64,000 bases of DNA from NCBI RefSeq assembly GCF_010500895.1, contig NZ_JAAAWO010000007.1, forward strand, positions 124,001 to 188,000, read 5' to 3'. Below are positions 1 to 9,374 of the stretch, one piece after another. The notes below the pieces were generated by a model. The model searched no databases, was not told the DNA's origin, and worked only from the letters and a program-made list of their open reading frames with translations. The stretch is from Alteromonas genovensis. Its GTDB lineage: Bacteria > Pseudomonadota > Gammaproteobacteria > Enterobacterales > Alteromonadaceae. Made by a program: the position numbers and the translations under genes. The first letter of the stretch is position 1. Every line of letters begins with the position of its first letter.

Positions 1-530
1 TCATTTATCTGAACAATATCGCCTATACGAAAAGGCCGCTGGATAGTGAGCAGTAGGCTTGAAATAAAGTTTTCTGCAATGTCTCTAAACGCAAAACCTA
101 AAATAAGCCCTACGACACCCGTCCCACTGACAACCGCAATGGCAAAGCCCGTTAAACCCGCCAAAAACAGAAACAAATAAATTCCAAGTAGCATAAGCAC
201 TAAGCTGATGCTTCGTTGAATAACAGAGCGCAGTAGAGGCGACGTTGTCGTTCGCGTCATTGGCTTTACAAGTAAGCTGGCAGCATGAGGGGCTAAAAAG
301 ATAAAGACAGCCATCACAACAATGCCAAGGGCTAAACCAGGCAAGCGATAAACAAAGCTCTCCCAAAGCTGGGCTAAAAGCGATTGCGCATTAGATAGAC
401 TGGAAATAGCGCCTCCATCATCAGTGCTCTGCACCAATGAAGACGCTGTGAGTTGTAGCTTGTTAACTAATAGACTGCTACTAGATTCCGCACTGCTCGG
501 CAGCATGGCGTTTGATGATAATACAAACAT
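1..530 (-). CDS. MscS-family mechanosensitive channel, C-terminal part outside the window
   Basis: The minus-strand frame from an ATG at 530 is open to the first base of the window, about 176 codons with no stop, so only the N-terminal part is present. A polar segment of about 60 residues is followed by three hydrophobic segments (about residues 62-82, 105-125 and 128-146). The last runs into GFAFRDIAENFISSLLL and then QRPFRIGDIVQI, the pore helix and start of the beta domain that define MscS channels. Family members release solutes from the cytoplasm on osmotic downshock. The ATG has only a short AAGG three bases upstream, so a start at the ATG eight codons further in is possible. The family call is safe; the subfamily cannot be told from this fragment. 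Confidence 0.9.
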   Translation of the reverse strand, partial: MFVLSSNAMLPSSAESSSSLLVNKLQLTASSLVQSTDDGGAISSLSNAQSLLAQLWESFVYRLPGLALGIVVMAVFIFLAPHAASLLVKPMTRTTTSPLLRSVIQRSISLVLMLLGIYLFLFLAGLTGFAIAVVSGTGVVGLILGFAFRDIAENFISSLLLTIQRPFRIGDIVQIN

Positions 531-621
531 AACCTTAATCCTTGGTGTGCGCCCTCATGTTAAATGAAGGCGCGTTAGTTAATCCTGTAATACCAGCGTT
601 CGTTAGATGGTTGATACAGTT

Positions 622-3600
622 CTAGCTGGCCTTTTCAGTATTACCGTTAGACCCTTTACCAATGCGACGTACCCACACAAACAAAAACGGAGCAAAGAAC
701 ACAACGCACACTGTGGTCATGGTTATCCCGCCAAGTACGCCTATGCTAATTGCATTTTGTGCACCTGAGCCCGGGCCAGAGGCAAACGCTAAGGGCATTA
801 CGCCTAAAATGAAAGTAAGCGATGTCATAATAATAGGGCGAAAGCGCTGACTTGCGGCGTTTATGGCAGCGTCGTAAGCGCTCATCCCTTGGCTGTAGTT
901 GCGCTGTGCAAACTCCACAATCAAGATAGCATTTTTAGCCGCTAAACCAATGGTCATTAACAGCCCTACTTGAAAATACACATCGTTTGATTGACCCGTT
1001 AACCACGTTGCTAAAACGGCACCGCAAATACCTAATGGCACCACCAGTATAATAGCAACGGGGATCACTAAGCTTTCATACAAGGCCGCTAAAATCATAA
1101 ACACCACCACTACAGTAATGCTGTAAAGCAGCAACGTTTGACTACCGCTTTCTTTTTCTTCGTAAGACAACCCTGTCCACGCAATTTCAAAACCATTATC
1201 GAGTGATTCTGCAATTCGCTCTAATTCTTTTAGCGCTTCGCCCGAACTCACTCCCGGTGGCGTCGAGCCCTGAATTTCTCTTGCAGACCCGCCATTGAAG
1301 CGTGTTAATTTAGAAGGGCCGTAGGACCACTTACCCTCTGCTATTTGACTAAGCTGTACCATGCCATCGCTGCTGTTGCGCAAATACCAATTATCGATAT
1401 CAGCAGGCAGCATTCGATATTCATTATCGGCCTGAACGTAAACCCGTTTTATGCGACCGCTATCGACAAAATCATTCACATAGCGACCGCCTAAGGCAAC
1501 GCTTAACGTTTGATTTATGGTTGATATTGGAACCCCTAGCGCTAGCGCCTTTGGCGTATCTATATCTAAGCTGTATTGAGGGTTATCGGCAAGACCATTA
1601 AAGCGAACTTGAGACAGCAGTGGGCTTTCGTTAGCAGCTTTCAGCAGTTGCTGAGTTGCCTGCTTCATTGCCTCGTGACCCGCTCCTTCGCGGTCAATCA
1701 GCTGTAGCTGAAAACCACTGGCATTACCTAACGCACTCACAGGCGGCGGTACAAGGGGAATAATCATGGCGTCTTTCACCGGAGCCAACGCCTTAGCGGC
1801 ACGCTCTTTTATTTTAAAAACGCTGTTTTGTTCGCCACGCTTTTCCCAATCTTTCATTTGCACGAAAGCAATACCTACATTCTGCGCTTGCCCTGCAAAG
1901 CTAAAACCAGCGGCAGTAAATAAACCCTCTACTGCATCACCTGCTTCGTTGAGATAAAAGTCTTCAAGCTTGGCCATTTTTTCTCGCGTTTGCTGAAGCG
2001 TTGAGCCTGGCGGCCCAGACACCAAGGTAAACATTCGGCCTTGATCTTCTTCGGGTAAAAACGAGGTAGGAATTCGTCCGAAGATCCACATACTTCCTGC
2101 CACCAATACAATGAACACAGCAGGTAAAATTATTTTATTGTTCAGCAACTTTTCTAACAGGGAATTGTGACGATTTTTGATACTGTCGAAGCCAGTATTA
2201 AACCATTGCAGTACCTTGGTGCTTTGTTTCTTTCCACCAGATTGCAGCAACAAGGTGCAAAGCGCCGGTGATAAGGTAAGGGCAATAAACAGTGATATCC
2301 CCATTGCAACTGATATCGTAATGGCGAACTGCCTGTAAATTACGCCCACCGAGCCGCTAAATAGCGCCATGGGTAAAAACACCGCCCAAATGACTACCGT
2401 TGTGCCCACCAGTGCGGAAGAAATTTCTGCCATCGCATTTTTTACCGCCTCTTTAGGCGACAGGCTTTCATCTTCCTCAAGCTTTCTTTCGGCGTTTTCG
2501 GTAACCACTATGGCGTCATCTACTAACATGCCAATGGCTAACACAAGGGCAAACATGGTAAGTACGTTAATGGAGTAACCAAACAGCAATAAAAAGCTAA
2601 ATGTACCTAGCAAAACAACAGGTATGGCAACAGCCGGAATTAAAGTAACTCTTAGCGTTTGCAAAAAGATGTAAATCACTAGCACCACTAACACCACCGC
2701 AATCACGAGGGTTTCAAGCACGTTGAAAATAGACGCGCGGATAAAAGGCGACGTATCGACTGGGTAAGCAATATCCAAATCATCTGGAATGATGCTTTTA
2801 AATTCATCAATTCGCGCTTTCAAGGCTTCTATTGTAGCTAGCGCATTAGCCGATGGCGCAAGCTCAATGGCGATACCCGACGCGGGCTTCCCGTTCCATC
2901 TGCCAAGCACTCTGTAATTTTCTGCACCCACTTCAATACGAGCAACATCGCCTAACGTTAAACTCGCGCCGTTTAAATCTGAGCGTAATAAAATAGCTTC
3001 AAATTCTTCAGGCGTGGTTAACAGCGACTGCGCAGTAATAGTGGCATTAAGTTGTTGACCTTCTACCGATGGGGCTCCGCCAATTTCACCCGTTGCTAAC
3101 TGCACATTTTGTTGTTCAATGGCATTAGTGACATCAAGTGCGGTAATGTTGTAATTATTCATGGCATTAGGATTAAGCCATATGCGCATAGCGTTTTCAG
3201 GGCCAAAGGTTTGTATTTGCCCCACCCCATTAACCCGACTTAATGGCTCTTCAAGATTCGACACCAGAAAATCTGAAATCTCGTTGCGGTTCATCTCGCC
3301 ACTTTTTGAGAAAAAGCTGACCAGCAGCGCATAACTGCTGCCTGCCTTTTCTACTGCAATGCCAAGCTGCTGCACAATGGGCGGTAACGCAGATTGCGCT
3401 TGGGATACTTTGTTCTGGGTTTGTACCTGCGCAATATCGGGGTCGGTACCTGGTTCAAAGGTTAAGGTAATTGACGCGGTACCTGCAGAAGAGCTTTGCG
3501 ACTGAATGTAGCGCAAATTGTCGATACCCGTAAGGCTCTTCTCAATAACTTGAGTAACCGTTACCTCCATGGTTTTTGCCGACGCTCCAGGGTAACTTGC

Positions 3601-3741
3601 GCTAATAGAAACTTTAGGTGGGGCAATATTTGGGTACTGCTCTAGCGGAAGATTCATCACTGAAAATGCGCCGCTTCCCATGATAAGAAGTGCGATTACG
3701 GCGGTAAAAATAGGGCGGTTGATGAAAAAGCGAGAAAACAT
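622..3741 (-). CDS. RND multidrug efflux pump, inner-membrane permease (AcrB/HAE1 type)
   Basis: At 1039 residues this is the usual length for an AcrB/MexB-type proton-driven pump. It opens with FFINRPIFTAVIALLIM (TM1), then a large periplasmic domain starting LPLEQYPNIAPPKVSISASY, and a second periplasmic half after about residue 560. The proton-relay acidic pair is in GMLVDDAIVVTENAER (near residue 405) and the relay lysine in GLAAKNAILIVEFA (near 940). It expels hydrophobic or amphiphilic compounds through an adaptor and an outer-membrane channel. The adaptor gene lies upstream with 2 bases between stop and start, so they form one transcript. No outer-membrane channel gene or TetR-type regulator is next to it, so a TolC elsewhere is presumably used. 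Substrate cannot be predicted. Confidence 0.95.
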   Translation of the reverse strand: MFSRFFINRPIFTAVIALLIMGSGAFSVMNLPLEQYPNIAPPKVSISASYPGASAKTMEVTVTQVIEKSLTGIDNLRYIQSQSSSAGTASITLTFEPGTDPDIAQVQTQNKVSQAQSALPPIVQQLGIAVEKAGSSYALLVSFFSKSGEMNRNEISDFLVSNLEEPLSRVNGVGQIQTFGPENAMRIWLNPNAMNNYNITALDVTNAIEQQNVQLATGEIGGAPSVEGQQLNATITAQSLLTTPEEFEAILLRSDLNGASLTLGDVARIEVGAENYRVLGRWNGKPASGIAIELAPSANALATIEALKARIDEFKSIIPDDLDIAYPVDTSPFIRASIFNVLETLVIAVVLVVLVIYIFLQTLRVTLIPAVAIPVVLLGTFSFLLLFGYSINVLTMFALVLAIGMLVDDAIVVTENAERKLEEDESLSPKEAVKNAMAEISSALVGTTVVIWAVFLPMALFSGSVGVIYRQFAITISVAMGISLFIALTLSPALCTLLLQSGGKKQSTKVLQWFNTGFDSIKNRHNSLLEKLLNNKIILPAVFIVLVAGSMWIFGRIPTSFLPEEDQGRMFTLVSGPPGSTLQQTREKMAKLEDFYLNEAGDAVEGLFTAAGFSFAGQAQNVGIAFVQMKDWEKRGEQNSVFKIKERAAKALAPVKDAMIIPLVPPPVSALGNASGFQLQLIDREGAGHEAMKQATQQLLKAANESPLLSQVRFNGLADNPQYSLDIDTPKALALGVPISTINQTLSVALGGRYVNDFVDSGRIKRVYVQADNEYRMLPADIDNWYLRNSSDGMVQLSQIAEGKWSYGPSKLTRFNGGSAREIQGSTPPGVSSGEALKELERIAESLDNGFEIAWTGLSYEEKESGSQTLLLYSITVVVVFMILAALYESLVIPVAIILVVPLGICGAVLATWLTGQSNDVYFQVGLLMTIGLAAKNAILIVEFAQRNYSQGMSAYDAAINAASQRFRPIIMTSLTFILGVMPLAFASGPGSGAQNAISIGVLGGITMTTVCVVFFAPFLFVWVRRIGKGSNGNTEKAS

Positions 3742-3743
3742 AA

Positions 3744-5039
3744 TTATTGTGCCTTCCCTGTCGGCTGTGCATTCTGGTCATCAGCGCTCTTATTGGTTTT
3801 TTGCTTAACTTCCTGTTTAGCTTGTTGCTTAGCTTTTTGATTAGCTTTTTGATTAGTTTTTTGATTAGCTTCTCGGTCACCCTCCTGAGTCACTTTTTGC
3901 GGCTTAACACGTTGCCCGTCAGCTAGTGTCATTGTGCCCTCAACAATTAGCCGCTCACCTTGCTTCAAGCCATTTTCAATAACCCATTTATTTTCAAACG
4001 CCGTGCCCGTGGTAACCTCTCTTTGGCGCGCTTTGTTGTCGGCGTCTATCACCCACACATGCTTTTTACCGTTCGCCCCAATTTTTACGCTTTTTTGCGG
4101 AACAATAATAACCGGGTCTGCAGTGCTGTCATTAATTGCTCCGCGCACAAATAGCCCAGGTAGAAGAGCAGTTTCAGGGTTAGCAAACTCGGTGCGAACT
4201 TGAATAGTGCCTGTTTGATTATCAACCGCAAAATCTGTGGCTATTATTTTGCCAATCTGGGGGGACCGCTCTCCTGAGTTTAAAAATAAGCTTACCGATT
4301 GGCTCTGCGAAGTATCATTTTGCGAGCCTATCAACTGCCTATCGCTAGCAGAGACAGAGAAATCAACATAAACAGGGTCTAATTGACGAATGGTGACAAG
4401 GGTTTGTTCTTGCTGCTGTGACACCAGCGCGCCCTTAGTTACACTTGAAGGCCCTATGTAGCCAGTGATTGGTGCGTAAACCTTGGTATAAGCGAGGTTT
4501 ATTTTCGCGCGCTTGAGCTGGGCTTCACTTTGCATTAGCGTGGCTTTTGCTTGCATTAACTCTGTTTGCGCATCTTCGAAAACTTGCTGACTTAACACGT
4601 CAGATTCGGCCAAGCTATCGTATCGCTCAACAACGGACTGGGCATTATTCACTCTCGCTTGAGCGTTATTAAGGTCTGCTTGTGCAGAATCTACCTCGGC
4701 TTGGTAGCGATTAGGCTCAATTTGGTAAAGCTGGTCGCCCTCTTTAACTAACGCGCCCTCGGTAAACAAGCGAGACTGTATAATGCCGCTTATCTGGGGC
4801 CTTACTTGGGCGACTTGGTATGGTACTACTCTGCCTGGAATTTTAGTTAAGGTAGGAATTTGCTGCAAAGTGAGATCTACATACCCTACCGGCGTTGCAG
4901 GTTGTTTTTGCTTAGCACTTGCATCATTTTGTTTCGGTGAAGCAGAGTCTTGAGCTTGTGATGAGGCAGTATCTTTATCACTACAACCAGCAGCTGCTAG
5001 CGCGGCGAACATCAATGCAATACTAATTTTTTTAATCAT
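3744..5039 (-). CDS. RND efflux periplasmic adaptor lipoprotein (AcrA/MexA type)
   Basis: This is the membrane-fusion partner of the downstream pump. Residues 1-19 form a lipoprotein signal ending in LAAAGC, so Cys19 should be lipidated. PGRVVPYQVAQVRPQISG and TEGALVKEGDQLYQIEP are the first barrel-sandwich half, followed by a coiled-coil hairpin (about 110-180: QADLNNAQARVNNAQSVVER) and the second half near KVYAPITGYIGPSSVTKGALV. The body matches AcrA in length. The last 50 or so residues are an added lysine/glutamine tail of degenerate NQKA tetrapeptides encoded by a 12-bp tandem repeat (3793-3876), which I do not know from AcrA or MexA. The gene is divergent from the potassium transporter across 323 bases. 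Confidence 0.93.
   Translation of the reverse strand: MIKKISIALMFAALAAAGCSDKDTASSQAQDSASPKQNDASAKQKQPATPVGYVDLTLQQIPTLTKIPGRVVPYQVAQVRPQISGIIQSRLFTEGALVKEGDQLYQIEPNRYQAEVDSAQADLNNAQARVNNAQSVVERYDSLAESDVLSQQVFEDAQTELMQAKATLMQSEAQLKRAKINLAYTKVYAPITGYIGPSSVTKGALVSQQQEQTLVTIRQLDPVYVDFSVSASDRQLIGSQNDTSQSQSVSLFLNSGERSPQIGKIIATDFAVDNQTGTIQVRTEFANPETALLPGLFVRGAINDSTADPVIIVPQKSVKIGANGKKHVWVIDADNKARQREVTTGTAFENKWVIENGLKQGERLIVEGTMTLADGQRVKPQKVTQEGDREANQKTNQKANQKAKQQAKQEVKQKTNKSADDQNAQPTGKAQ
3793..3876 (-). repeat. 12-bp tandem repeat coding the NQKA tail of the efflux adaptor
   Basis: Seven consecutive 12-base units, consensus on the plus strand ttagctttttga, begin at 3793, 3805, 3817, 3829, 3841, 3853 and 3865. 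The units at 3829, 3841 and 3853 are almost identical and the outer ones have drifted. On the coding strand they give (N/K)Q(K/Q/E)(A/T/V) tetrapeptides, a basic and probably disordered tail. The length is a multiple of three, so gain or loss of units keeps frame. Confidence 0.85.
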
Positions 5040-5362
5040 AATCCCTGCTCGTAAGTTCCTTGGTGTGGAATAAATGTGTAAAGAAAGAGCGGCTTATTTC
5101 TTCGACGGCGATTAGCGCTACCTTTAAGCGGGTGTAAGCCGAAAACTCATTGAATAGCGAAGAAGCAACCCATCCAAAGCGTTAATCAAATACGACTGCA
5201 AACACCTAAAACCATTGTAGCTACGGGGGATAAGAGCATAAAAGATCACCTCGCAGCTTAGATGGTGTCTGATCCTTTTCAATATAAGCACCTTAAAAAT
5301 TGCTACATAAACGTAAGCAATTTGAGTGATAGGTAGTTATACAACAAGCTTATCTTCGCCTT
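5040..5362. promoter_or_regulatory. Divergent intergenic region between efflux operon and potassium transporter
   Basis: These 323 bases must hold the promoters of the efflux operon (minus) and the transporter (plus). One clear inverted repeat is visible, AATTGCT at 5298-5304 and AGCAATT at 5316-5322 with 11 bases between, about 40 bases before the transporter start. A looser one pairs AAAAGATCA near 5239 with TGATCCTTTT near 5280. No open reading frame or named operator was recognised. Confidence 0.4.
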
Positions 5363-6766
5363 TTGCTGTGGCATCACATTTATTCATTCATCTCAAAAGC
5401 GTTATACGGAAATTATGAGGGCACAACACTGACATCGATTAAAGACTTACTAGTAACCAAATCGCCAACCGCGCTTTTGATTTATGGCTATGTGTTCTTT
5501 TTAATCATCGCATTTAGTTTGCTGAGCCTGCCTATCGCGCAAAACTCGCCAATTGAATGGTTAGATACCCTGTTTATAGCCACATCAGCAGTATCGACAA
5601 CGGGTTTAATCACTACTCAGCCAGGGGTGGACTACAGCTTTTTTGGGCAGCTTGTCATCCTATTGATTATTCAAATTGGCGGCATTGGGTATATGACTTT
5701 TGGCTCATTTATCCTGGTAGCCTTAAAAGCAAAAATGTCGAAAGATTCGCTTAAAACGTCTCTTGAAATGAGCAAGCGAGAATTTGCTTTTCCGAAAGAC
5801 TTTAAGCCCAGTACTTTTGTGAAAAAAGTGGTTTTATTCACGCTTATCGTAGAATGCATTGGTGCCATATTATTGGCGGTTATTTTTACTCAAAACGGAG
5901 AAGCGGCGCCTATTTGGTCGGCCATTTTTCATAGCGTAAGTGCTTTTTGTACGGCTGGTTTTAGCTTAATGACAACCAGCTTTCAGAGCTATCAAGGCCA
6001 CCTTGCTGTTAACTTCATTATTTCAGCGCTGTCACTGCTTGGCGCTATCGGTTTCATTGTGATGGTAGATGTGTGGGATGTAGTGAAAAACCCCAAAAGC
6101 ACACCGCAATTTTCAACAGCCATCATTTTAAAAATTACCTTTGCATTATTACTTGGCGGAACCCTTTTCATAGGCTTTACTGACGATTCACTTAATCACC
6201 TGCCGACGTTCGAGCGCTGGATGACTGTATTTTTTCAAGTCATGACAGCAAGCACCACCGTGGGATTTAATACCTTTAACGTGGCTAACATGCACATTGC
6301 CTCGGTGTTTGTTATGTTCTTTCTCATGCTATTTGGCGCTTCACCCTCGGGCACGGGTGGAGGATTGAAATCGACTACTCTTGCAGCGCTCATCGCCATT
6401 GTAAGAAGTACCCTTAAAAGAAGGAAGCTTGTGAGCTTTGATGGAAAGCGACTTCCCCTACACAAGCTACAGCTAGCGGCCAGCAGTTTTATATTAGCAT
6501 TTGCCATATCCTTTATCGCTGTGACCATTTTACTTATCACAGAAGAAGCTCCATTAAGCTGGATACTCTTCGAAGTACTTTCAGCAATTGGCACAGTAGG
6601 GCTCACCATGGGCCTAACTACCGAACTCAGTGACATAGGAAAACTGGTAATAATGCTAATGATGTTTATGGGTAGAGTTGGCATTTTAACGTTTGGGGTA
6701 TTTCTCTCGCTAAGAGAAGAGAACGAAGATGAAGACAATCAAGAAGAGGAAGAGTTGGTGCTGTAG
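5363..6766 (+). CDS. TrkH/KtrB-family potassium uptake protein
   Basis: This 467-residue integral membrane protein has the four pore-loop repeats of the SKT superfamily, seen as SAVSTTGLI, SAFCTAGFS, ASTTVGFNT and SAIGTVGLT, where the glycine in each loop lines the selectivity filter. GASPSGTGGGLKSTT is the conserved gating-loop region. The length is nearer KtrB than E. coli TrkH (483). It would import potassium together with a cytoplasmic TrkA/KtrA-type RCK subunit, which is not in the window. The C-terminus ends in an acidic tail (EENEDEDNQEEEE). The frame contains no ATG before the first membrane segment: 5363 is TTG and the frame is closed by TAG at 5330-5332, so the true start is uncertain. 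Confidence 0.88.
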   Translation: MLWHHIYSFISKALYGNYEGTTLTSIKDLLVTKSPTALLIYGYVFFLIIAFSLLSLPIAQNSPIEWLDTLFIATSAVSTTGLITTQPGVDYSFFGQLVILLIIQIGGIGYMTFGSFILVALKAKMSKDSLKTSLEMSKREFAFPKDFKPSTFVKKVVLFTLIVECIGAILLAVIFTQNGEAAPIWSAIFHSVSAFCTAGFSLMTTSFQSYQGHLAVNFIISALSLLGAIGFIVMVDVWDVVKNPKSTPQFSTAIILKITFALLLGGTLFIGFTDDSLNHLPTFERWMTVFFQVMTASTTVGFNTFNVANMHIASVFVMFFLMLFGASPSGTGGGLKSTTLAALIAIVRSTLKRRKLVSFDGKRLPLHKLQLAASSFILAFAISFIAVTILLITEEAPLSWILFEVLSAIGTVGLTMGLTTELSDIGKLVIMLMMFMGRVGILTFGVFLSLREENEDEDNQEEEELVL

Positions 6767-6907
6767 TTTTGTTTCGTTTAAATGGAGAGGGTTTTAATGA
6801 CGGATTATCATCAGTTGTGGGCGTATATTGGTATATTGAAAGCGATTGTTTTGAGTGCTGCAAAGCGAGAGACTGAAGCTCACGCTGTAAACGGGGAAAG
6901 TATAGAT

Positions 6908-6984
6908 TGGTCGGTGTGAGAGGATTTGAACCTCCGACCCCTGACACCCCATGACAGTGCGCTACCAAGCTGCGCCACACACCG
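6908..6984 (-). tRNA. tRNA-Pro, anticodon GGG
   Basis: The minus strand folds as a 77-nt tRNA with an encoded CCA end. The acceptor stem pairs CGGTGTG with CACACCG and the D-arm has AGCTTGGTAGCGC. The anticodon loop ATGGGGT, flanked by CTGTC and GTCAG, gives anticodon GGG. The T-arm is GGAGGTTCAAATCCTCT. It closely follows E. coli proL, which reads CCC and CCU. It stands alone between the potassium transporter and the carboxylate transporter. Confidence 0.96.
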
Positions 6985-7088
6985 ACCGAAAGAGCGTGTA
7001 AGTCTACTCAAAATAATCAACAATGCAACGACAATTAGCAATTAAGGTACTCAAGCGCTTAATTGCTAACCACTTCTTTGAAAACCGA

Positions 7089-8552
7089 CTATCCCAACGT
7101 AACGAAACACACTCCGGTTACCACTAACGCCACAAAAATGTTGAGCACAATGCCCTCTCGGGCCATGGTTTTTATATCAAACTTTTCTGTTGAGTAAGCA
7201 ATGGCATTGGGTGCTGTCGCAACGGGCAACATAAACGCGCAGCTTGCGCTAATTGCGGCGGGGATCATCAGTAGCTTAGGGTCTACGCTTACCGCTATAC
7301 CGGCGGCGGCCAATATGGGCATTAACAAGGTTGCCGTTGCTGTATTAGAGGTAATTTCCGTTAAGAAAGTGACAAATAAGCAAATACCTAGCACCAGCAG
7401 TATTATCGGTAATGATGAAAGGCCCGTTAACCAGGTCCCCATTAAAATGCTTAGCCCAGATGCAGTAAACGCTTTGGCAATACAAATACCGCCTGCAAAA
7501 AGCAGTAACATTCCCCAGGGAATATCATTTGCTGTTTTCCAGTCTAATAACTTATCGCGATTGCCTTTGGCATCCACCTGCCCGCTATCGTTACCACTGT
7601 TGGTCAAAAACATGGCCGCCACACCCGCTACGGCAATAGTGCTGTCGCTGATGGTGGTAACCCCTAGCCATGCAGTCCAAAAGGGGCGAAAAATCCATGC
7701 CATAGCAACCGTGCCAAAAATAGCTAAAACCCGTTTTTCTGCACGAGACCACTCACCGGGCTCAGGGAGGTCTATTTTGCCCACCACACTAATTCCGCGG
7801 GCAAGCCACAGTGCCATAATAGGTACCGCAACAATAACAATAGGAATACCTGTTTTCATCCAATCGATGAAGCTGTATTCCATGCCTTGAGTTTCTTCGT
7901 AAACACTCATAAAGATAATATTGGGCGGCGTGCCTATTGGTGTACCTACCCCGCCAACGCTCGCAGAATAGGCAATACCTAAAATAAGCGCCACGCCAAA
8001 ACGAGGGTTGTCGACCGCGTTAATAATGGCAATCGCCATGGGCAACATCATTAAAATGGTGGCGGTGTTGCTTATCCACATGCTCAGCACTGCGGTGGTT
8101 ATCATAAAGCCTAAAATCAGCTTCATAGGGCTGCCACTGCCAGTTAAGCGCAGCATATATATTGCAAAACGCTTGTGAAGATTGGCTCGCTCTAATGCTT
8201 TTGAAAGCATGAACGCCGCCATTAACAAAATAATGACATGACTACCAAGTGATGACGCCGCCTCGCTGTGAGACAGCACACCGAACAATGGGAATAGTGC
8301 GAAGGGCAGTAATGAGGTTGCTGGAATTGGCAGTGCTTCAGTTACCCACAAAATGGCGACAAATAGAGTAATGGCTGCGGTAAAGACAATATCTTTAGGC
8401 TGCCCAACAAACCACAACGATAGGCCACTGACACAGGAGATAACAAACGCCAGTAAAATAATGAGGTTTTTGGGTGTGGGCTTTTTGTTAAGGGGAAAAT
8501 TGTTGTGTGGAGTATTTTCTTTTTGAGACTGAGTGTCCATTGCGCTTCCCAT
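7089..8552 (-). CDS. DASS/SLC13-family anion:sodium symporter
   Basis: The 487 residues have many hydrophobic segments. Two copies of the signature Ser-Asn-Thr appear, WISNTATILMMLPMAIA near residue 160 and EITSNTATATLLMPIL near 415. In VcINDY-type carriers these hairpin tips bind the carboxylate and sodium. It should import C4-dicarboxylates or related anions with sodium; the exact substrate is not readable. About 35 polar residues precede the first membrane segment. Two starts are possible: ATG at 8552, behind AGG, or ATG at 8540, behind GGGAAG. The gene stands alone between the tRNA and dcd. Confidence 0.9.
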   Translation of the reverse strand: MGSAMDTQSQKENTPHNNFPLNKKPTPKNLIILLAFVISCVSGLSLWFVGQPKDIVFTAAITLFVAILWVTEALPIPATSLLPFALFPLFGVLSHSEAASSLGSHVIILLMAAFMLSKALERANLHKRFAIYMLRLTGSGSPMKLILGFMITTAVLSMWISNTATILMMLPMAIAIINAVDNPRFGVALILGIAYSASVGGVGTPIGTPPNIIFMSVYEETQGMEYSFIDWMKTGIPIVIVAVPIMALWLARGISVVGKIDLPEPGEWSRAEKRVLAIFGTVAMAWIFRPFWTAWLGVTTISDSTIAVAGVAAMFLTNSGNDSGQVDAKGNRDKLLDWKTANDIPWGMLLLFAGGICIAKAFTASGLSILMGTWLTGLSSLPIILLVLGICLFVTFLTEITSNTATATLLMPILAAAGIAVSVDPKLLMIPAAISASCAFMLPVATAPNAIAYSTEKFDIKTMAREGIVLNIFVALVVTGVCFVTLG

Positions 8553-8654
8553 TTACCTGTCGCATTTATAATTGCTTTTATTCGCTATTATAATTTCTAC
8601 CAGTAAATGACGGGAAACGCACTACCCTTTACCACTTTAATCGTGGTTTACGGG

Positions 8655-9248
8655 TTACTTATGTTGGTCGTCTGAGGTTATGCGACTTGCAATAGCGCCA
8701 TCTTGGCCTTTGTATTTCGCATCCACTCTAGCGTTGTAAGGCTTTTCAGCAGGGCTAGATAACACTTCAAAACTTATCGCCCCAATTTTCATTCCTGGGC
8801 GAAGTGCTAAGGGCAGTTTACCGCTGTTGTAAAATTCAAGCACGATATTGCCAGACCAACCTGGGTCGATTCTGTGTGCCGTTACGTGCACCATTAGCCC
8901 TAGTCGCGCCAGTGAAGAACGACCGTCTAGCCAACCCACAATGTTATCGGGCAAAGTAACCGACTCAAGCGTAACCGCTAATGCTAGCTCTTTAGGGTGA
9001 AGAAAAAACGCTTTGCCGTCTTCCAGCTCAATCTCGTCACTCATCACGTGATCGAGTGCTTCTTGAACCTCAACTTTTGGGCCGCTTAAATCAATATAAG
9101 GCGCTTGATGCTCTTCAAACACTCTAAACTTATTTCCTAAACGGATATCTACCGTTACCCCACTAATTTGGTCGTAATTAGGGGTTGGATCGATGGCAAT
9201 CTTCCCTTCTTGTAAATATTGATTTATGTCGCGGTCACACAAACGCAT
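8655..9248 (-). CDS. dcd: dCTP deaminase
   Basis: This enzyme converts dCTP to dUTP, the main source of dUMP for thymidylate synthesis in enteric-type bacteria. The 197-residue length is close to E. coli Dcd (193). It starts [12 protein letters not shown], and has [16 protein letters not shown], then the active-site region [25 protein letters not shown] with its conserved Ser-Ser, Arg and the glutamate in IVLEFYNSG. An AGGA seven bases before the ATG supports the start. In many gammaproteobacteria dcd lies beside mrp/metG, as here. Confidence 0.96.
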   Translation of the reverse strand: MRLCDRDINQYLQEGKIAIDPTPNYDQISGVTVDIRLGNKFRVFEEHQAPYIDLSGPKVEVQEALDHVMSDEIELEDGKAFFLHPKELALAVTLESVTLPDNIVGWLDGRSSLARLGLMVHVTAHRIDPGWSGNIVLEFYNSGKLPLALRPGMKIGAISFEVLSSPAEKPYNARVDAKYKGQDGAIASRITSDDQHK

Positions 9249-9374
9249 GGTGTATTCCTCATTTCATTAGGCGGCTATTATGCGTATGTAAGGCAGCCCA
9301 ATCAACTGCCTGAACGAGTGTTTTTCGCGCTTTCGTTAAGAAAATTGCAAAGTGAGGTTTTTGCTCATTAAGAA

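Noticed and set aside
3614..3880. 88-codon minus-strand frame rich in KKLIKK
   Set aside because: Out-of-frame reading of the 12-bp repeat at the end of the efflux adaptor gene.
6235..6738. 167-codon minus-strand frame
   Set aside because: Wholly inside the potassium transporter gene on the other strand; composition is that of an antisense of membrane segments.
7201..7890. 229-codon plus-strand frame
   Set aside because: Antisense of the DASS transporter gene; no independent evidence.
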